Shown here piece after piece: positions 49,739-58,880 of a DNA stretch of 64,000 nucleotides; the stretch's first letter is position 1; the number at the start of each line of letters is the position of its first letter. The notes under the pieces were generated by a model, which was given only the letters and a program-made list of their open reading frames with translations, did no database searches and was not told the origin of the DNA. The DNA is from an uncultured Muribaculum sp. (GTDB lineage: Bacteria > Bacteroidota > Bacteroidia > Bacteroidales > Muribaculaceae): NCBI GenBank assembly GCA_910578835.1, contig CAJTSK010000009.1:17531-81530 (forward strand). The letters run 5' to 3'. A program made the translations under genes and the position numbers.

Positions 49739-50590
49739 ATGAAAATCATTTCATCATTGATGCTACTTATCATGCTGTCATTTACAGCAGCCGCGCATGA
49801 ACAGAACGATACGATAACTGTGTTTATGATCGGTGACTCTACCATGGCAAACAAGCCTCTTAAAGATGAGAATCAGGAACGCGGCTGGGGACAGATGCTG
49901 CCGATGATGCTCCAGGGTAAAATTAAGGTTGACAACCATGCCGTAAACGGCAGAAGCTCGCGCTCATTTATAAATGAAGGACGATGGGATAAAGTGATTG
50001 AAAAAATACGTCCCGGCGACTATCTGGTAATCGAGTTTGGACATAATGACGAAAAGCCGGGCGAAAAGCGCCACACCGACCCGGGAAGTACATTTGACGA
50101 CAATCTGCGCATGTTTGCACAGAAAGCACTTGAAAAAGGCGCCACTCCCATATTGATGAACTCCATAGTGCGTCGTAATTTCCCTGCAAATGTGACCGAA
50201 AAAGCGGAAGACCGCGATGACAATCCGCCAAGTGCAACCGGTCCTACAAAAAATAAGGAGGAGGGCGACATACTCGTCGACACCCATGGAGCCTACCTTA
50301 TCTCTCCGCGCAATGTCGCTGAAGAGCTGGGCGTACCGTTTGTTGACCTGAACGCCCTTACCCACAACCTTGTACAGAGTCTCGGAAGAGAGAAATCAAA
50401 GGAATTATTTATGTGGATTCCGGCAAACACCTACAAATTCTGCCCCGACGGAAAGATTGACAACACCCACCTTAACATCTACGGAGGAAAGGTCGTGGCT
50501 GCTATCGCGGCAAAAGCCATGGTTGAGACCGTCCCCGCGTTAAAGCCCTACGTAAAACCGGGCATATTATCGCTGCCGACAATCAAGTAA
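49739..50590 (+). CDS. Rhamnogalacturonan acetylesterase (CE12/SGNH type)
   Basis: The 283-residue protein has a signal peptide and the SGNH-hydrolase blocks: FMIGDSTMANK (nucleophile Ser in GDST), NGRSSRSF, VIEFGHNDEKPG and the Asp/His pair in DNTHLNIYGG. These mark the CE12 type that removes acetyl groups from rhamnogalacturonan, clearing the way for lyases such as the PL11 divergent from it. It heads a four-gene run with GH28, GH95 and an esterase. Confidence 0.9.
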   Translation: MKIISSLMLLIMLSFTAAAHEQNDTITVFMIGDSTMANKPLKDENQERGWGQMLPMMLQGKIKVDNHAVNGRSSRSFINEGRWDKVIEKIRPGDYLVIEFGHNDEKPGEKRHTDPGSTFDDNLRMFAQKALEKGATPILMNSIVRRNFPANVTEKAEDRDDNPPSATGPTKNKEEGDILVDTHGAYLISPRNVAEELGVPFVDLNALTHNLVQSLGREKSKELFMWIPANTYKFCPDGKIDNTHLNIYGGKVVAAIAAKAMVETVPALKPYVKPGILSLPTIK

Positions 50591-50617
50591 CATCAATCAA
50601 CTGACTAAACTTATATC

Positions 50618-51880
50618 ATGACACAAAAATTCAGCCCCCGCACTACAATTGCGGCATTATGCGTCCTCACTGCTGCGACATTAACCGCAGCCGACTTTAA
50701 AATCACCGACTACGGGGTGTCGACCGACAGCACCGTTGTTCAGACAAAAGCCATCCAGGCTGTCATAGACTCGGCAGAAGCAGCCGGAGGCGGCAGAATA
50801 GTAGTGCCCGAAGGCACATTCCTTACCGGCGGACTCTTTTTCAAGCCGGGCACCACTCTCCACCTTGAAGAGGGAGCAGTGATAAAAGGCTCTGACAACA
50901 TCGAAGACTATCCCCTCATACCGTCACGCATGGAGGGAAGAAGCATATATTATTATGCCGCCCTTATCAATGCATATTATGTAGATAATTTCGCGATTAC
51001 CGGACCCGGCACAGTCAACGGAAACGCACTGAAATTCTGGGAAGAGTTCTGGGCATTGCGCAAAGTAAAGCCCAAATGCACCAATCTCGAAGTACATCGT
51101 CCCCGACTGGTGTTTATCTGGGGCTGTGACGGACTGCATATCGACGGACCGACACTGCGCAACTCCGCCTTCTGGACCACCCACCTCTATCAGTGTAACA
51201 ATGTGCTGATTGAAAACACCCGCATGGAAGCACCGCGCGAACCGGTAAGAGCACCAAGCAGCGATGCTCTCGACCTTGATGCATGCCGCAATGTCACTGT
51301 ACGCAACTGTTACCTTAACTGCGACGACGACGGAGCATGCCTTAAAGGCGGCAAAGGCGTGTTTGCCCACATCTCTCCCGAAAACGGCATCGTGGAAAAT
51401 ATCCTTGTCGAAAACTGCACCTTCGGACCCAACCTTCACGGAGTGCTGACCCTCGGCAGCGAGTGTATCCATGCCAAAAACGTAACTGTACGCAACTGCG
51501 AGCTACAGACCCGTTGCTCGATACTTCGCTTGAAAATGCGCCCCGACACTTATCAGACTTATGAAAACATAACCGTAAAGGATATTACCGGCACATGTGC
51601 GACAGTAATTGAAATGCGCCCGTGGAAACAGTTCTTTGACCTTGAGGGCACTGATGAGAAACCGGTTGGCACCGTACGCAACATTCTTGTGGAAAATATT
51701 GAAGTCGACTGCAAGAGTTTCGGTCACATCGCGGGCAATCCCGACGACACCGTAAGCAATTTTGTAGTACGCAATGTCAATATCAAGGCGACCGACCCGG
51801 AATTTGTATGCGCTTACCCTCAGATAGTATTTGACAATGTTATAATCAACGGAAAAAAAATTGAGAATCCTGCTAAATAA
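50618..51880 (+). CDS. GH28 polygalacturonase-like enzyme
   Basis: The 420-residue secreted protein is a right-handed beta-helix of GH28 type. It has a signal peptide, [17 protein letters not shown] at the start, [10 protein letters not shown], and the catalytic region with [30 protein letters not shown] and ILRLKMR. The usual GH28 marks NTDG, DD, GHG and RIK are therefore partly replaced (SDAL, DDD, LHG, RLK), so the specificity may be other than plain polygalacturonic acid, for example rhamnogalacturonan or exo-acting. Acts probably in the periplasm. Confidence 0.85.
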   Translation: MTQKFSPRTTIAALCVLTAATLTAADFKITDYGVSTDSTVVQTKAIQAVIDSAEAAGGGRIVVPEGTFLTGGLFFKPGTTLHLEEGAVIKGSDNIEDYPLIPSRMEGRSIYYYAALINAYYVDNFAITGPGTVNGNALKFWEEFWALRKVKPKCTNLEVHRPRLVFIWGCDGLHIDGPTLRNSAFWTTHLYQCNNVLIENTRMEAPREPVRAPSSDALDLDACRNVTVRNCYLNCDDDGACLKGGKGVFAHISPENGIVENILVENCTFGPNLHGVLTLGSECIHAKNVTVRNCELQTRCSILRLKMRPDTYQTYENITVKDITGTCATVIEMRPWKQFFDLEGTDEKPVGTVRNILVENIEVDCKSFGHIAGNPDDTVSNFVVRNVNIKATDPEFVCAYPQIVFDNVIINGKKIENPAK

Positions 51881-51887
51881 TCACAAT

Positions 51888-54317
51888 ATGAGACATCTAA
51901 TAACAGCAATCATAGCGTTAATCACGCTTCAGGCATATGCCGACGACAATCTGCGACTTATCTCATCCTCCCCTGCATCGACATGGGTTGAGGCATATCC
52001 GATAGGCAACTCGCGACTTGGCGCGATGATTTACGGAGGAGTGACTTCCGACGAGATACAGCTCAATGAAGAGACGTTCTGGTCGGGAAGCCCCTACAAC
52101 AATAACAAACCGGAGGGAATCAAACATCTCGGCGAGATACGTGACCTCATTTTTAACGACAAGTTCAGCGATGCAGAAAAGCTAATCAACGAGACCTACA
52201 TGACAGGCATTAACGGCATGCGTTATCTGCCATGTGGAAGCCTCATGCTTGATTTCGCCGACCGCGGGGAAGCCACATCTTACTCCAGGGTGCTCGACCT
52301 GAACGACGCTACCGTGACAACCCGTTATACAATCGGAGATGTCACCTACGAGCGCACAGCATTTGCCCCGCTCAACCACAATGCGATAATCATACGTATT
52401 ACTGCGAGCAAGCCCGGCGCACTCAATTTCAAAGCCGGCTACACATCTCCCCTGCCGGTAGATGTGACCGCTGACGGTGCTACACTCGTGGCGCGAAGCA
52501 ACGGCGCCGACCATGATGGGATAAAGGGTTGTCTGCGCGAAGAGACCCGTGTGAGCATAATCTCCGATGGAAAGATTTCCAATGAAGAGAAAAATGTCGT
52601 GGTCAGCAATGCCGCAGAAGCGACACTCTACATCACTGCAGCCACTAACTTTGTAAACTACAAGGATGTAAGTGGCAACGAGACCGAAAAGACAATCAAG
52701 GCAATAGAAGCTGTCGAAAAAGTACCCTACAAGACGCTACTTGCCGACCATGTAAAGGCGTACACCGACCAATTTAACCGCGTAAGTCTCTCGCTGCCGT
52801 CGAAATCGACCACTGCCGACACCCGCACACGCCTAACAAATTTTGCAGCCGACAATGACCCCTCGCTCGTGGCTCTGCTTTTCCAATATGGCAGATACCT
52901 CCTTATATCATCCTCTCAGCCCGGAGGAGAGCCGGCAAATCTGCAAGGCATCTGGAACGACCGCGAATATGCGCCCTGGGACAGCAAGTTCACCATCAAT
53001 ATCAACACCGAGATGAACTACTGGCTCTCGGAGGTAACAGCCCTTCCTGAGACCCACGAGCCTCTGTTTGACATGGTGGAAGAGCTTTCCCACACCGGTA
53101 TTGAGACAGCTAAGACTCTCTACAACGCCAAAGGATGGGTGGCTCACCATAACACCGACTTGTGGCGCGCGACCGGACCGGTTGACGCTGCACGTTACGG
53201 CATGTGGCCCAACGGAGGCGCATGGCTCACAACCCACATCTGGCAGCATTACCTGTTTAGCGGCGACAAAGAGTTTCTCAAGCGCTATTATCCGGTGCTG
53301 AAAGGAGCCGCCGACTTCTATCTGAGCCATCTCACGCTGCATCCCCGTCTTGACAAACTTGTCACCGTACCCTCCATGTCACCCGAACATGGCTACGGCA
53401 ACTCATCAATCACGGCAGGCTGCACGATGGACAACCAGATTGCATATGACGCACTATCCAACGCGCTCCACGCCGGAGAAATACTCGGCTTAGCCGATAA
53501 AGCCTATTCCGACTCGCTGCGCGCGACTATCGCCAAGCTTCCACCGATGCAGGTAGGTAAGCACGGTCAGCTTCAGGAATGGCTCGTGGATGCCGACGAC
53601 CCCAACGACCAACACCGCCACGTGTCACATCTTTACGGTCTATACCCGTCAAACCAGATTTCGCCCTATTCTACCCCCGAGGCGTTTAGCGGGGCAGTCA
53701 CCACGCTGACCCAGCGCGGTGACATGGCTACCGGATGGAGCATCGGCTGGAAGGTAAACCTATGGGCACGACTCCTTGACGGCAACCATGCCTACAAGAT
53801 TATAAAGAATCTTATGTCATTGCTACCCGATGACAGCCAGACTCAGCAATATCCCGACGGACGACTCTACCCCAACCTGTTTGACGCGCATCCGCCATTC
53901 CAGATTGACGGCAATTTCGGTCTTACTGCAGGAGTAGCTGAAATGTTGCTGCAAAGCCATGACAATGCCATCCACCTGCTTCCCGCTCTGCCCGACGTAT
54001 GGGATTCCGGCGAGGTAAAGGGATTGCGTGCACGTGGTAACTTCGCGGTCGACATGACATGGAGCGACGGTCAACTCGCCGAAGCTTCAATCACCTCACG
54101 CGCCGGCGGTATGCTTCGAGTGCGCTCCTATGTACCGTTGACAGGCGAAGGACTTGCTGAAGCTGCCGGCGAATGCACCAATCCACTCTATGCACGCGCC
54201 TCCGATGTACAAGTCACGACAGCAGCAGGAGTTGCTAAAAAACCGGAGCTAAGACACGTATATGAATATGATATAACGACCGTGCCCGGACAAGTTGTGA
54301 AAGTGTATCGCAAATAA
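51888..54317 (+). CDS. GH95 family alpha-L-fucosidase/galactosidase
   Basis: The 809-residue exported protein fits GH95: an N-terminal beta-sandwich beginning after a short signal peptide (cleavage near AYADD) with [19 protein letters not shown] and LNEETFWSG, and a central (alpha/alpha)6 barrel with [38 protein letters not shown] and the [14 protein letters not shown] region. GH95 members cleave alpha-1,2-L-fucose or, in some cases, alpha-L-galactose. The frame extends upstream to a TTG overlapping the GH28 gene, but ATG 51888 starts the signal peptide. Confidence 0.93.
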   Translation: MRHLITAIIALITLQAYADDNLRLISSSPASTWVEAYPIGNSRLGAMIYGGVTSDEIQLNEETFWSGSPYNNNKPEGIKHLGEIRDLIFNDKFSDAEKLINETYMTGINGMRYLPCGSLMLDFADRGEATSYSRVLDLNDATVTTRYTIGDVTYERTAFAPLNHNAIIIRITASKPGALNFKAGYTSPLPVDVTADGATLVARSNGADHDGIKGCLREETRVSIISDGKISNEEKNVVVSNAAEATLYITAATNFVNYKDVSGNETEKTIKAIEAVEKVPYKTLLADHVKAYTDQFNRVSLSLPSKSTTADTRTRLTNFAADNDPSLVALLFQYGRYLLISSSQPGGEPANLQGIWNDREYAPWDSKFTININTEMNYWLSEVTALPETHEPLFDMVEELSHTGIETAKTLYNAKGWVAHHNTDLWRATGPVDAARYGMWPNGGAWLTTHIWQHYLFSGDKEFLKRYYPVLKGAADFYLSHLTLHPRLDKLVTVPSMSPEHGYGNSSITAGCTMDNQIAYDALSNALHAGEILGLADKAYSDSLRATIAKLPPMQVGKHGQLQEWLVDADDPNDQHRHVSHLYGLYPSNQISPYSTPEAFSGAVTTLTQRGDMATGWSIGWKVNLWARLLDGNHAYKIIKNLMSLLPDDSQTQQYPDGRLYPNLFDAHPPFQIDGNFGLTAGVAEMLLQSHDNAIHLLPALPDVWDSGEVKGLRARGNFAVDMTWSDGQLAEASITSRAGGMLRVRSYVPLTGEGLAEAAGECTNPLYARASDVQVTTAAGVAKKPELRHVYEYDITTVPGQVVKVYRK

Positions 54318-54318
54318 T

Positions 54319-55314
54319 ATGAAACCACGTACTCTCATAAGCGTTGTAGCGGTCGCAGTCTCAATGATTGCGACCGCGCAGTCGCGTGAAATTCCGCGCG
54401 ACACATCGTTTACCATGTATTCAACTAATATCAAAGTACATAAAAGCCATCCCGAAGCGAAACTTGTACCATCAACACTACCCGCCGGAGTCAAGGCTAC
54501 GGAAGATGTCGTGTACCGCACATTAACCGATACTCCTTTCGGTGACCGCAGTCTTCACGCCGACATATACCGCCCCGACGACAACAAGCGCTACCCCGCT
54601 GTAATCATGATTCATGGCGGCGGTTGGCGCTCAGGAGCTCGCGACCTTCAGCGTCCGCTTGCAATGCATATCGCGGCAAAGGGCTATGTCACAGTGCCGG
54701 TGGAATACCGGCTCAGTCTTGAAGCAAAATATCCCGCCGCCCTCCACGACATTAAAGCAGCGGTAAGATGGCTACGCGCCAATGCCGACACTTATGGAAT
54801 CGACCCCGATCATATCGCGGTGTCGGGTTGCTCGGCAGGCGGTCAGCTTGCCGGATTGACAGGCATGACCAATGGCTCGGCACGCCATGAGGGTGCAGGC
54901 GACTATCCCGACGTGGCGAGCGATGTACAGGCAGTAGTCAATATTGACGGCATTGTGACATTCGTATCACCGGGCAACATCGCCGACGCTAATGAACGCC
55001 TTCGCAAAAAGGGAGAGATGCCGGTCAATGCTTTCTGGCTTGGAGGAATGTATGACGACGCCACCGAAAACTGGAATGAAGCGTCGGCGATACTTTGGGC
55101 GACGCCCTCTTCAGCCCCGATTTGCTTCATCAACAGCCAATTGCCTCGTTATCACGATGGAAGAGACGAGCTGTGTGAGATACTTGACGCACTCGGCGTG
55201 GCACACGAGACCAATGAACTCGACTCCGACATACATCCGTTCTGGTTTTTTGAGCGATGGTTTGAGCCGACAGTGAATCATGCTGTCAACTTCCTTGACA
55301 AGCACTTGAAATAA
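54319..55314 (+). CDS. Exported alpha/beta-hydrolase (carbohydrate esterase-like)
   Basis: The 331-residue protein has a signal peptide (MIATAQS) and a BD-FAE/HSL-like esterase core: MIHGGGWRSGAR oxyanion loop, VSGCSAGGQLAG nucleophile elbow, and a late His in DIHPFWFFERW. The gene begins 2 bases after GH95 and ends the rhamnogalacturonan run, so removal of acyl groups from pectic side chains is the likely role; exact substrate unknown. Confidence 0.82.
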   Translation: MKPRTLISVVAVAVSMIATAQSREIPRDTSFTMYSTNIKVHKSHPEAKLVPSTLPAGVKATEDVVYRTLTDTPFGDRSLHADIYRPDDNKRYPAVIMIHGGGWRSGARDLQRPLAMHIAAKGYVTVPVEYRLSLEAKYPAALHDIKAAVRWLRANADTYGIDPDHIAVSGCSAGGQLAGLTGMTNGSARHEGAGDYPDVASDVQAVVNIDGIVTFVSPGNIADANERLRKKGEMPVNAFWLGGMYDDATENWNEASAILWATPSSAPICFINSQLPRYHDGRDELCEILDALGVAHETNELDSDIHPFWFFERWFEPTVNHAVNFLDKHLK

Positions 55315-55344
55315 CAATCAGTCCACACGACACGTTATAGCAAT

Positions 55345-55830
55345 ATGACTGACGTGATGACACCTGAACAACGCCACCGCTGCATGGCGGCTATACGCGG
55401 CAGAGACACGAGACCGGAAATGATTGTGAGACGGTTTCTCCATGCCCGCGGACTACGCTATCGCCTGAGCGACCGGCGCCTGCCCGGCACACCAGATATA
55501 GTGCTGAAAAAATACCGCACCGTAATATTTATCGACGGCTGTTTCTGGCATGGACATGAAGGGTGCAGCCAGTTTAAATTGCCTAAAAGCAATAGTGACT
55601 TCTGGCGACATAAAATCAATATGAATATCGCACGAGATTACCGCGCCAATGTAGAGCTACGGCTGCTCGGTTGGCGCGTAATCAGAGTGTGGGAATGCGA
55701 AATCCGCAAAAAATCAGTTCGCGAAACACGCCTTGAATCGCTCTACCGCAACATCGTCAACCTGCCATACACCGCCGATACACAACCCCTCACCGCCGCC
55801 GAGCCTCCCGCACCCTACCCCCAACAATAA
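55345..55830 (+). CDS. vsr: Very short patch repair endonuclease, orphan
   Basis: The 161-residue protein is a Vsr nuclease, which nicks DNA 5' of T:G mismatches made by deamination of 5-methylcytosine. Conserved blocks are MTPEQRHRCMAAIRGRDTRP, LRYRLSDRRLPGTPDIV (catalytic Asp), FIDGCFWHGHEGC (zinc ligands) and RVWECEIRKK. Vsr genes normally neighbour a cytosine-5 methyltransferase; none is seen in the window. The C-terminus is Pro-rich and low in conservation. Confidence 0.93.
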   Translation: MTDVMTPEQRHRCMAAIRGRDTRPEMIVRRFLHARGLRYRLSDRRLPGTPDIVLKKYRTVIFIDGCFWHGHEGCSQFKLPKSNSDFWRHKINMNIARDYRANVELRLLGWRVIRVWECEIRKKSVRETRLESLYRNIVNLPYTADTQPLTAAEPPAPYPQQ

Positions 55831-56082
55831 CTATTAAAATCATATATAACCAAATAGAGAGACCATAATCTTGAAATAAAGTCCTAATTATCATTGAAAT
55901 ACTGCAAAGACAACACATTGTAATGAACTTAACTGCTATTGACATATCCTGACCCGAGAGAATTCCAAATCGAAGTGCAAAACTTTGAGTAGAGAATTAT
56001 ACTTAGTAATCGGAGTTAACGTTACTAATAATTATGATATTTAGTGCATTTGACAGCCACAGAAATATGCACAATAATGCGT

Positions 56083-56481
56083 TTAGCCACTCAGAAGGGT
56101 CTTAAGCCGTTGGTTCAGGCTTTCTATTGCGGCATTTGTATTCGGTATACAGAATTGCGGATAGTATTCAAAAGTCCAAAGATAAGGCAAATAGAACTTG
56201 AGGGAACGGAATGCGGTCCTTGGGCGTGGGTGTGTGGAATGCATTCGGCCATCAGTGCCGACGCTTTTCTCTGAGAGGAAATTCCGCCATTTTTCATGCC
56301 ATGCCGAGAGCGCCGCCCGGAACTCCGTTTCCGGTATCCTGCTGAGTGATTGCGTGATGGCCAACAGTTCGACGGACGCTTCCAGATCCGGCTTTGCCGT
56401 CAGATGTCTTCGTACGATCTGGATCATATGGTACTGGCACATCTGTAACCGATATGTTTTCAACGCCGGAAACAGGGAACA
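56083..56481 (-). pseudogene. IS transposase remnant, internal fragment
   Basis: The minus-strand frame from 56481 down to 56083 has no ATG start at its head and resembles the middle and late part of IS256/IS1249-like (MULE-type) transposases: MCQYHMIQIVRRHLT, AITQSLSRI, SAWHEKWRNFL, LWTFEYYPQFCIPNTNAAIESLN and RLKT. The N-terminal part, including the first catalytic acid, and the tail after LKT are missing, and I see no terminal inverted repeats. So this is an inactive piece left by an insertion or deletion. Its upstream end runs into radC. Confidence 0.6.
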
Positions 56482-56930
56482 TTACAACAGATTGCATCGT
56501 TTCAGAAATACAGCTCAAATATCAACCCCAACCGCTCACAGATACCATAAACGGAGCGAAAGACATTCATCAACTCCTGATAAACCGTGTCTTTGACGTT
56601 GACACCATAGACTATAAAGAGACATTCAAAGTTTTGCTCCTGAACAACGCCAACAAGATAATCGGCTACACAACGATTTCGGAGGGAGGGCTGACCTCTA
56701 CCATTGTAGATGTACGAATGATTTTGCAGACAGCATTAGTCAGCAACGCCACATCAATAATCCTGACACATAACCACCCGTCAGGCAATCCACGTCCAAG
56801 CGGACATGATGACAACCTGACAAAGAAAATCAAGTCAGCATGTGAGCTTATGGATATTCGGTTGCTTGACCATATCATAGTTACGCCTTACGACAGCTTC
56901 TATTCCTACTGCGATGAGGGCAGACTATAA
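56454..56930 (+). CDS. radC: RadC/JAB-domain protein
   Basis: The protein of about 158 residues has the C-terminal RadC (JAMM/MPN+) domain alone, as usual on mobile elements: KVLLLNNANKIIG, GGLTSTIVDVRMI and the metal site HNHPSGNPRPSGHDD, ending in HIIVTPYDSFYSYCDEG. It lacks the HhH part of full-length RadC. Conserved family sequence starts at about 56500 (IVSEIQLKY); the codons before that, with the ATG at 56454, run antisense to the transposase remnant, so the start may be new or the gene truncated. Function of these proteins is unclear. Confidence 0.85.
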   Translation: MFSTPETGNITTDCIVSEIQLKYQPQPLTDTINGAKDIHQLLINRVFDVDTIDYKETFKVLLLNNANKIIGYTTISEGGLTSTIVDVRMILQTALVSNATSIILTHNHPSGNPRPSGHDDNLTKKIKSACELMDIRLLDHIIVTPYDSFYSYCDEGRL

Positions 56931-56998
56931 TCTTATGTTGTAGAGCATATTCCTATATATTTCGCCGCCTTTCATGCCAATATATCAACGCTTTTTAG

Positions 56999-57006
56999 TA
57001 ATTTTG
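56999..57006 (+). promoter_or_regulatory. -7 box upstream of the long hairpin
   Basis: TAATTTTG fits TAnnTTTG. A transcript from here would begin about 55 bases before the hairpin and could continue into the gene at 57311. Confidence 0.5.
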
Positions 57007-57066
57007 CACTTGATTTCCGAAGGGAAGTCAGACATATTATTCAAGAGCGTTATTGAAACTTTCTTG

Positions 57067-57226
57067 TTCAGTCAAATTCTCGCAAAGTTTGAAATGGGAC
57101 AAAGAGGGTAGCAACAACGCTCACGCTTCGGCTATATACGTTCCGCAAGTCGGACACTATATAACCCCCAAGCGTGGGCGACTGTTGCTTATCTGTCCCA
57201 TAGGCAATGCGAGAAGCCTGACTGAA
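57067..57226. repeat. Long nested inverted repeat (160-nt hairpin)
   Basis: Seven complementary blocks nest in order: TTCAGTCA 57067-57074 with 57219-57226; TTCTCGCA 57077-57084 with 57208-57215; ATGGGACA 57094-57101 with 57194-57201; AGCAACA 57110-57116 with 57183-57189; CGCTCACGCTT 57118-57128 with 57170-57180 (one T-G pair); GG-TATATA 57130-57138 with TATATA-CC 57158-57166; and TCCG 57142-57145 with CGGA 57151-57154 around a 5-base tip. About 50 base pairs result with small internal loops. It could be a structured RNA, a protein-binding DNA site, or a palindromic mobile remnant. Confidence 0.8.
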
Positions 57227-57310
57227 AGATAAGCAGAAATACAGTCCTCACGCTTTTGTCGTTTATAACCAAGCCGTTTCAATGGAGGATGAGAGACGAA
57301 AAAGTATCGT

Positions 57311-57883
57311 ATGTTCATAAAGAAACTGCTCATCCTTGCAAGCATAATGCTGACTGCTATTCTCAGCTATGCACAGTCCCCTCAACCGCAAATAGAGGGA
57401 TTTTGGGGCGTTAAGTTAGGCGAATCAGAAACTACCGTTGTTCGTAAAGTTCGGCAGTCATATCCCTCTGCCGACTACTCAAGAGACACAAACGGCAAAC
57501 CGTTTGTTGCAAGAACTGTAAAGTTGGCAGGTCTTGATGTAGGAGCTGTTGAGTTTAAGTTCTCTAATGGCGTTTTTACAGAAGCTAAATTCACCAAAGG
57601 CGATGGAAAATTTGTAAATGCGTCCCAAGTTCAACCATTTCTGAATTCTCGTTCATCACAAGTTCAATCGGATTATCAGGATTTTTGTGAGGCTATTTCT
57701 GCAAAATACGGCACTCCGAAAGTGTCGGGACAAACAGTAAGATGGACTACAAGCAACGGCAACTCCATTACGATTAAGCCTTGGATAAATACTCCCGGCT
57801 ATATCTTAGATGATGGGACAACTTGGGCGGCATCAGGAATCTATATTATCTACACCACCGGTTCACACTTAAACGATTTCTAA
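57311..57883 (+). CDS. Secreted protein, unknown
   Basis: The 190-residue product has a signal peptide (MFIKKLLILASIMLTAILSYAQ) and a mixed alpha/beta body: IEGFWGVKLGESETTVVRK, YPSADYSRDTNG, KFSNGVFTEAKF and a later CEAISAKYGTP. It resembles periplasmic families with a GVKLG(x)s lead-in but I cannot name one. It opens a chain of closely packed genes (next ATG 2 bases after its stop), so it is probably the first gene of a unit. Confidence 0.7.
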   Translation: MFIKKLLILASIMLTAILSYAQSPQPQIEGFWGVKLGESETTVVRKVRQSYPSADYSRDTNGKPFVARTVKLAGLDVGAVEFKFSNGVFTEAKFTKGDGKFVNASQVQPFLNSRSSQVQSDYQDFCEAISAKYGTPKVSGQTVRWTTSNGNSITIKPWINTPGYILDDGTTWAASGIYIIYTTGSHLNDF

Positions 57884-57884
57884 A

Positions 57885-58340
57885 ATGAAACATTCCATTC
57901 TGTTAATAATGTTCGTGAGTACTGTTCTCTTTGCGAGTGCTCAGAACTATAACGACCTCTTTACAACTTATAAGGGCGTTCAGACACAGCCTACAAAGAA
58001 ACAGAAACAAAACAATCAATACTATCAGAACTCCAACAATGGAGTAACGCAATATGAAGTGATGGATGCCAATAAGTTCTTCCAATCAGTTGCTCCACAA
58101 AATACTCAAACCGTCAACGGATTTTTTCTAAAAGGGGGGCAGTTCTATTCTATCAAACTGAAAGTAGGCACTTCCGGTACAAATCAGAATCAAACTGTTG
58201 TAAGCGGATATTGGGATGGTCAGATGTGGAATAATACGACCGCATACGCTTCTCCTATCGGATATGGCGCACATGAACAAATAAAGAAAGCCTGCACACA
58301 TCAAGTTTATTTTCCGGCATTAGGAACAATATATTTTTAA
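57885..58340 (+). CDS. Secreted protein, Gln/Asn-rich linker, unknown
   Basis: The 151-residue product has a signal peptide ending near FASAQ, then a low-complexity linker with many Gln, Asn and Lys residues (about residues 35-55), and a globular C-terminal part (FFLKGGQFYSIKLKVG, GYWDGQMWNN). No family is recognised. It starts 2 bases after the preceding gene and precedes the next by 6. Confidence 0.68.
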   Translation: MKHSILLIMFVSTVLFASAQNYNDLFTTYKGVQTQPTKKQKQNNQYYQNSNNGVTQYEVMDANKFFQSVAPQNTQTVNGFFLKGGQFYSIKLKVGTSGTNQNQTVVSGYWDGQMWNNTTAYASPIGYGAHEQIKKACTHQVYFPALGTIYF

Positions 58341-58345
58341 TTGAC

Positions 58346-58729
58346 ATGGATAATCAACAAATATTTTTTAATCGCATTGGCTCTATTTGTAACCATGCAG
58401 AGGAAGTGATTGGCACAGACTTATTCATTAAAATTACATTGAATAAGGTAACTGTTAATCCCTCCCTAACCTTTCCATCAACGGTCATATACATCAACAC
58501 AAATGGGAAACTCAAAATGTCCCCAAACTATTCATTTCAACTTGCTCAACTTAGAAATGATGATTGGGCAGACCGATTCATAGATGGATTCAATGCCATC
58601 AAATCAGATTGTAAAGAAATGGTTGGAGTTATCACATACGCTAAAAATCTGAATTGGTACATAGAATTTGTAACCTCTATCTATGGAAGTCAAGCGGTAG
58701 AACGTAACGAACAGCAAATTTTACTCTGA
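58346..58729 (+). CDS. Small soluble protein, unknown
   Basis: The 127-residue product has no signal peptide or membrane segment and looks alpha/beta: ICNHAEEVIG, VIYINTNGKLKM, WADRFIDGFNAIKSDC and LNWYIEFVTSIYG. Its size and position after secreted proteins recall small immunity proteins, but no immunity family motif is visible, so this remains a guess. It starts 6 bases after the previous stop; the next small gene starts 1 base after its stop. Confidence 0.6.
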   Translation: MDNQQIFFNRIGSICNHAEEVIGTDLFIKITLNKVTVNPSLTFPSTVIYINTNGKLKMSPNYSFQLAQLRNDDWADRFIDGFNAIKSDCKEMVGVITYAKNLNWYIEFVTSIYGSQAVERNEQQILL

Positions 58730-58730
58730 T

Positions 58731-58880
58731 ATGTCAGAATTAAGTCTTTATATAGGCAATATAGGCTTAGTTCTTTCTCAACTTGGAAACAAGTTGCAGA
58801 ATCAGTCAGTGTCAGGACAGCCATTAAAAATTCATAGTCAGGTTAAACAGGCTATGGATAATTTTAGCATGCATTTTTGA
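58731..58880 (+). CDS. Very small protein, 49 codons, unknown
   Basis: A 49-residue frame starts at ATG 58731, one base after the preceding stop, and ends at TGA 58878-58880, whose TGA overlaps the TTG start of the next gene. The product (begins MSELSLYIGNIGLVLSQLG, ends NFSMHF) has a mildly hydrophobic first half and no known motif. Exact fit between two neighbours, with 1-base spacing and a 4-base overlap, argues for translation. No independent evidence. Confidence 0.5.
   Translation: MSELSLYIGNIGLVLSQLGNKLQNQSVSGQPLKIHSQVKQAMDNFSMHF

Larger units (their letters stand above)
56931..57310. other. 380-base gene-free stretch with promoter and hairpin
   Basis: Between radC and the next gene there is no coding frame I believe. 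It holds a TAnnTTTG box (56999-57006), the long hairpin (57067-57226) and about 85 bases more before the ATG at 57311, including TCCTCACGCTTTTG, which loosely echoes a hairpin block. Confidence 0.6.

Noticed and set aside
57067..57226. Long hairpin as an integron attC site or retron RNA
   Set aside because: No integron integrase or reverse transcriptase is visible in the window, and the attC core consensus is not found at the stem ends.
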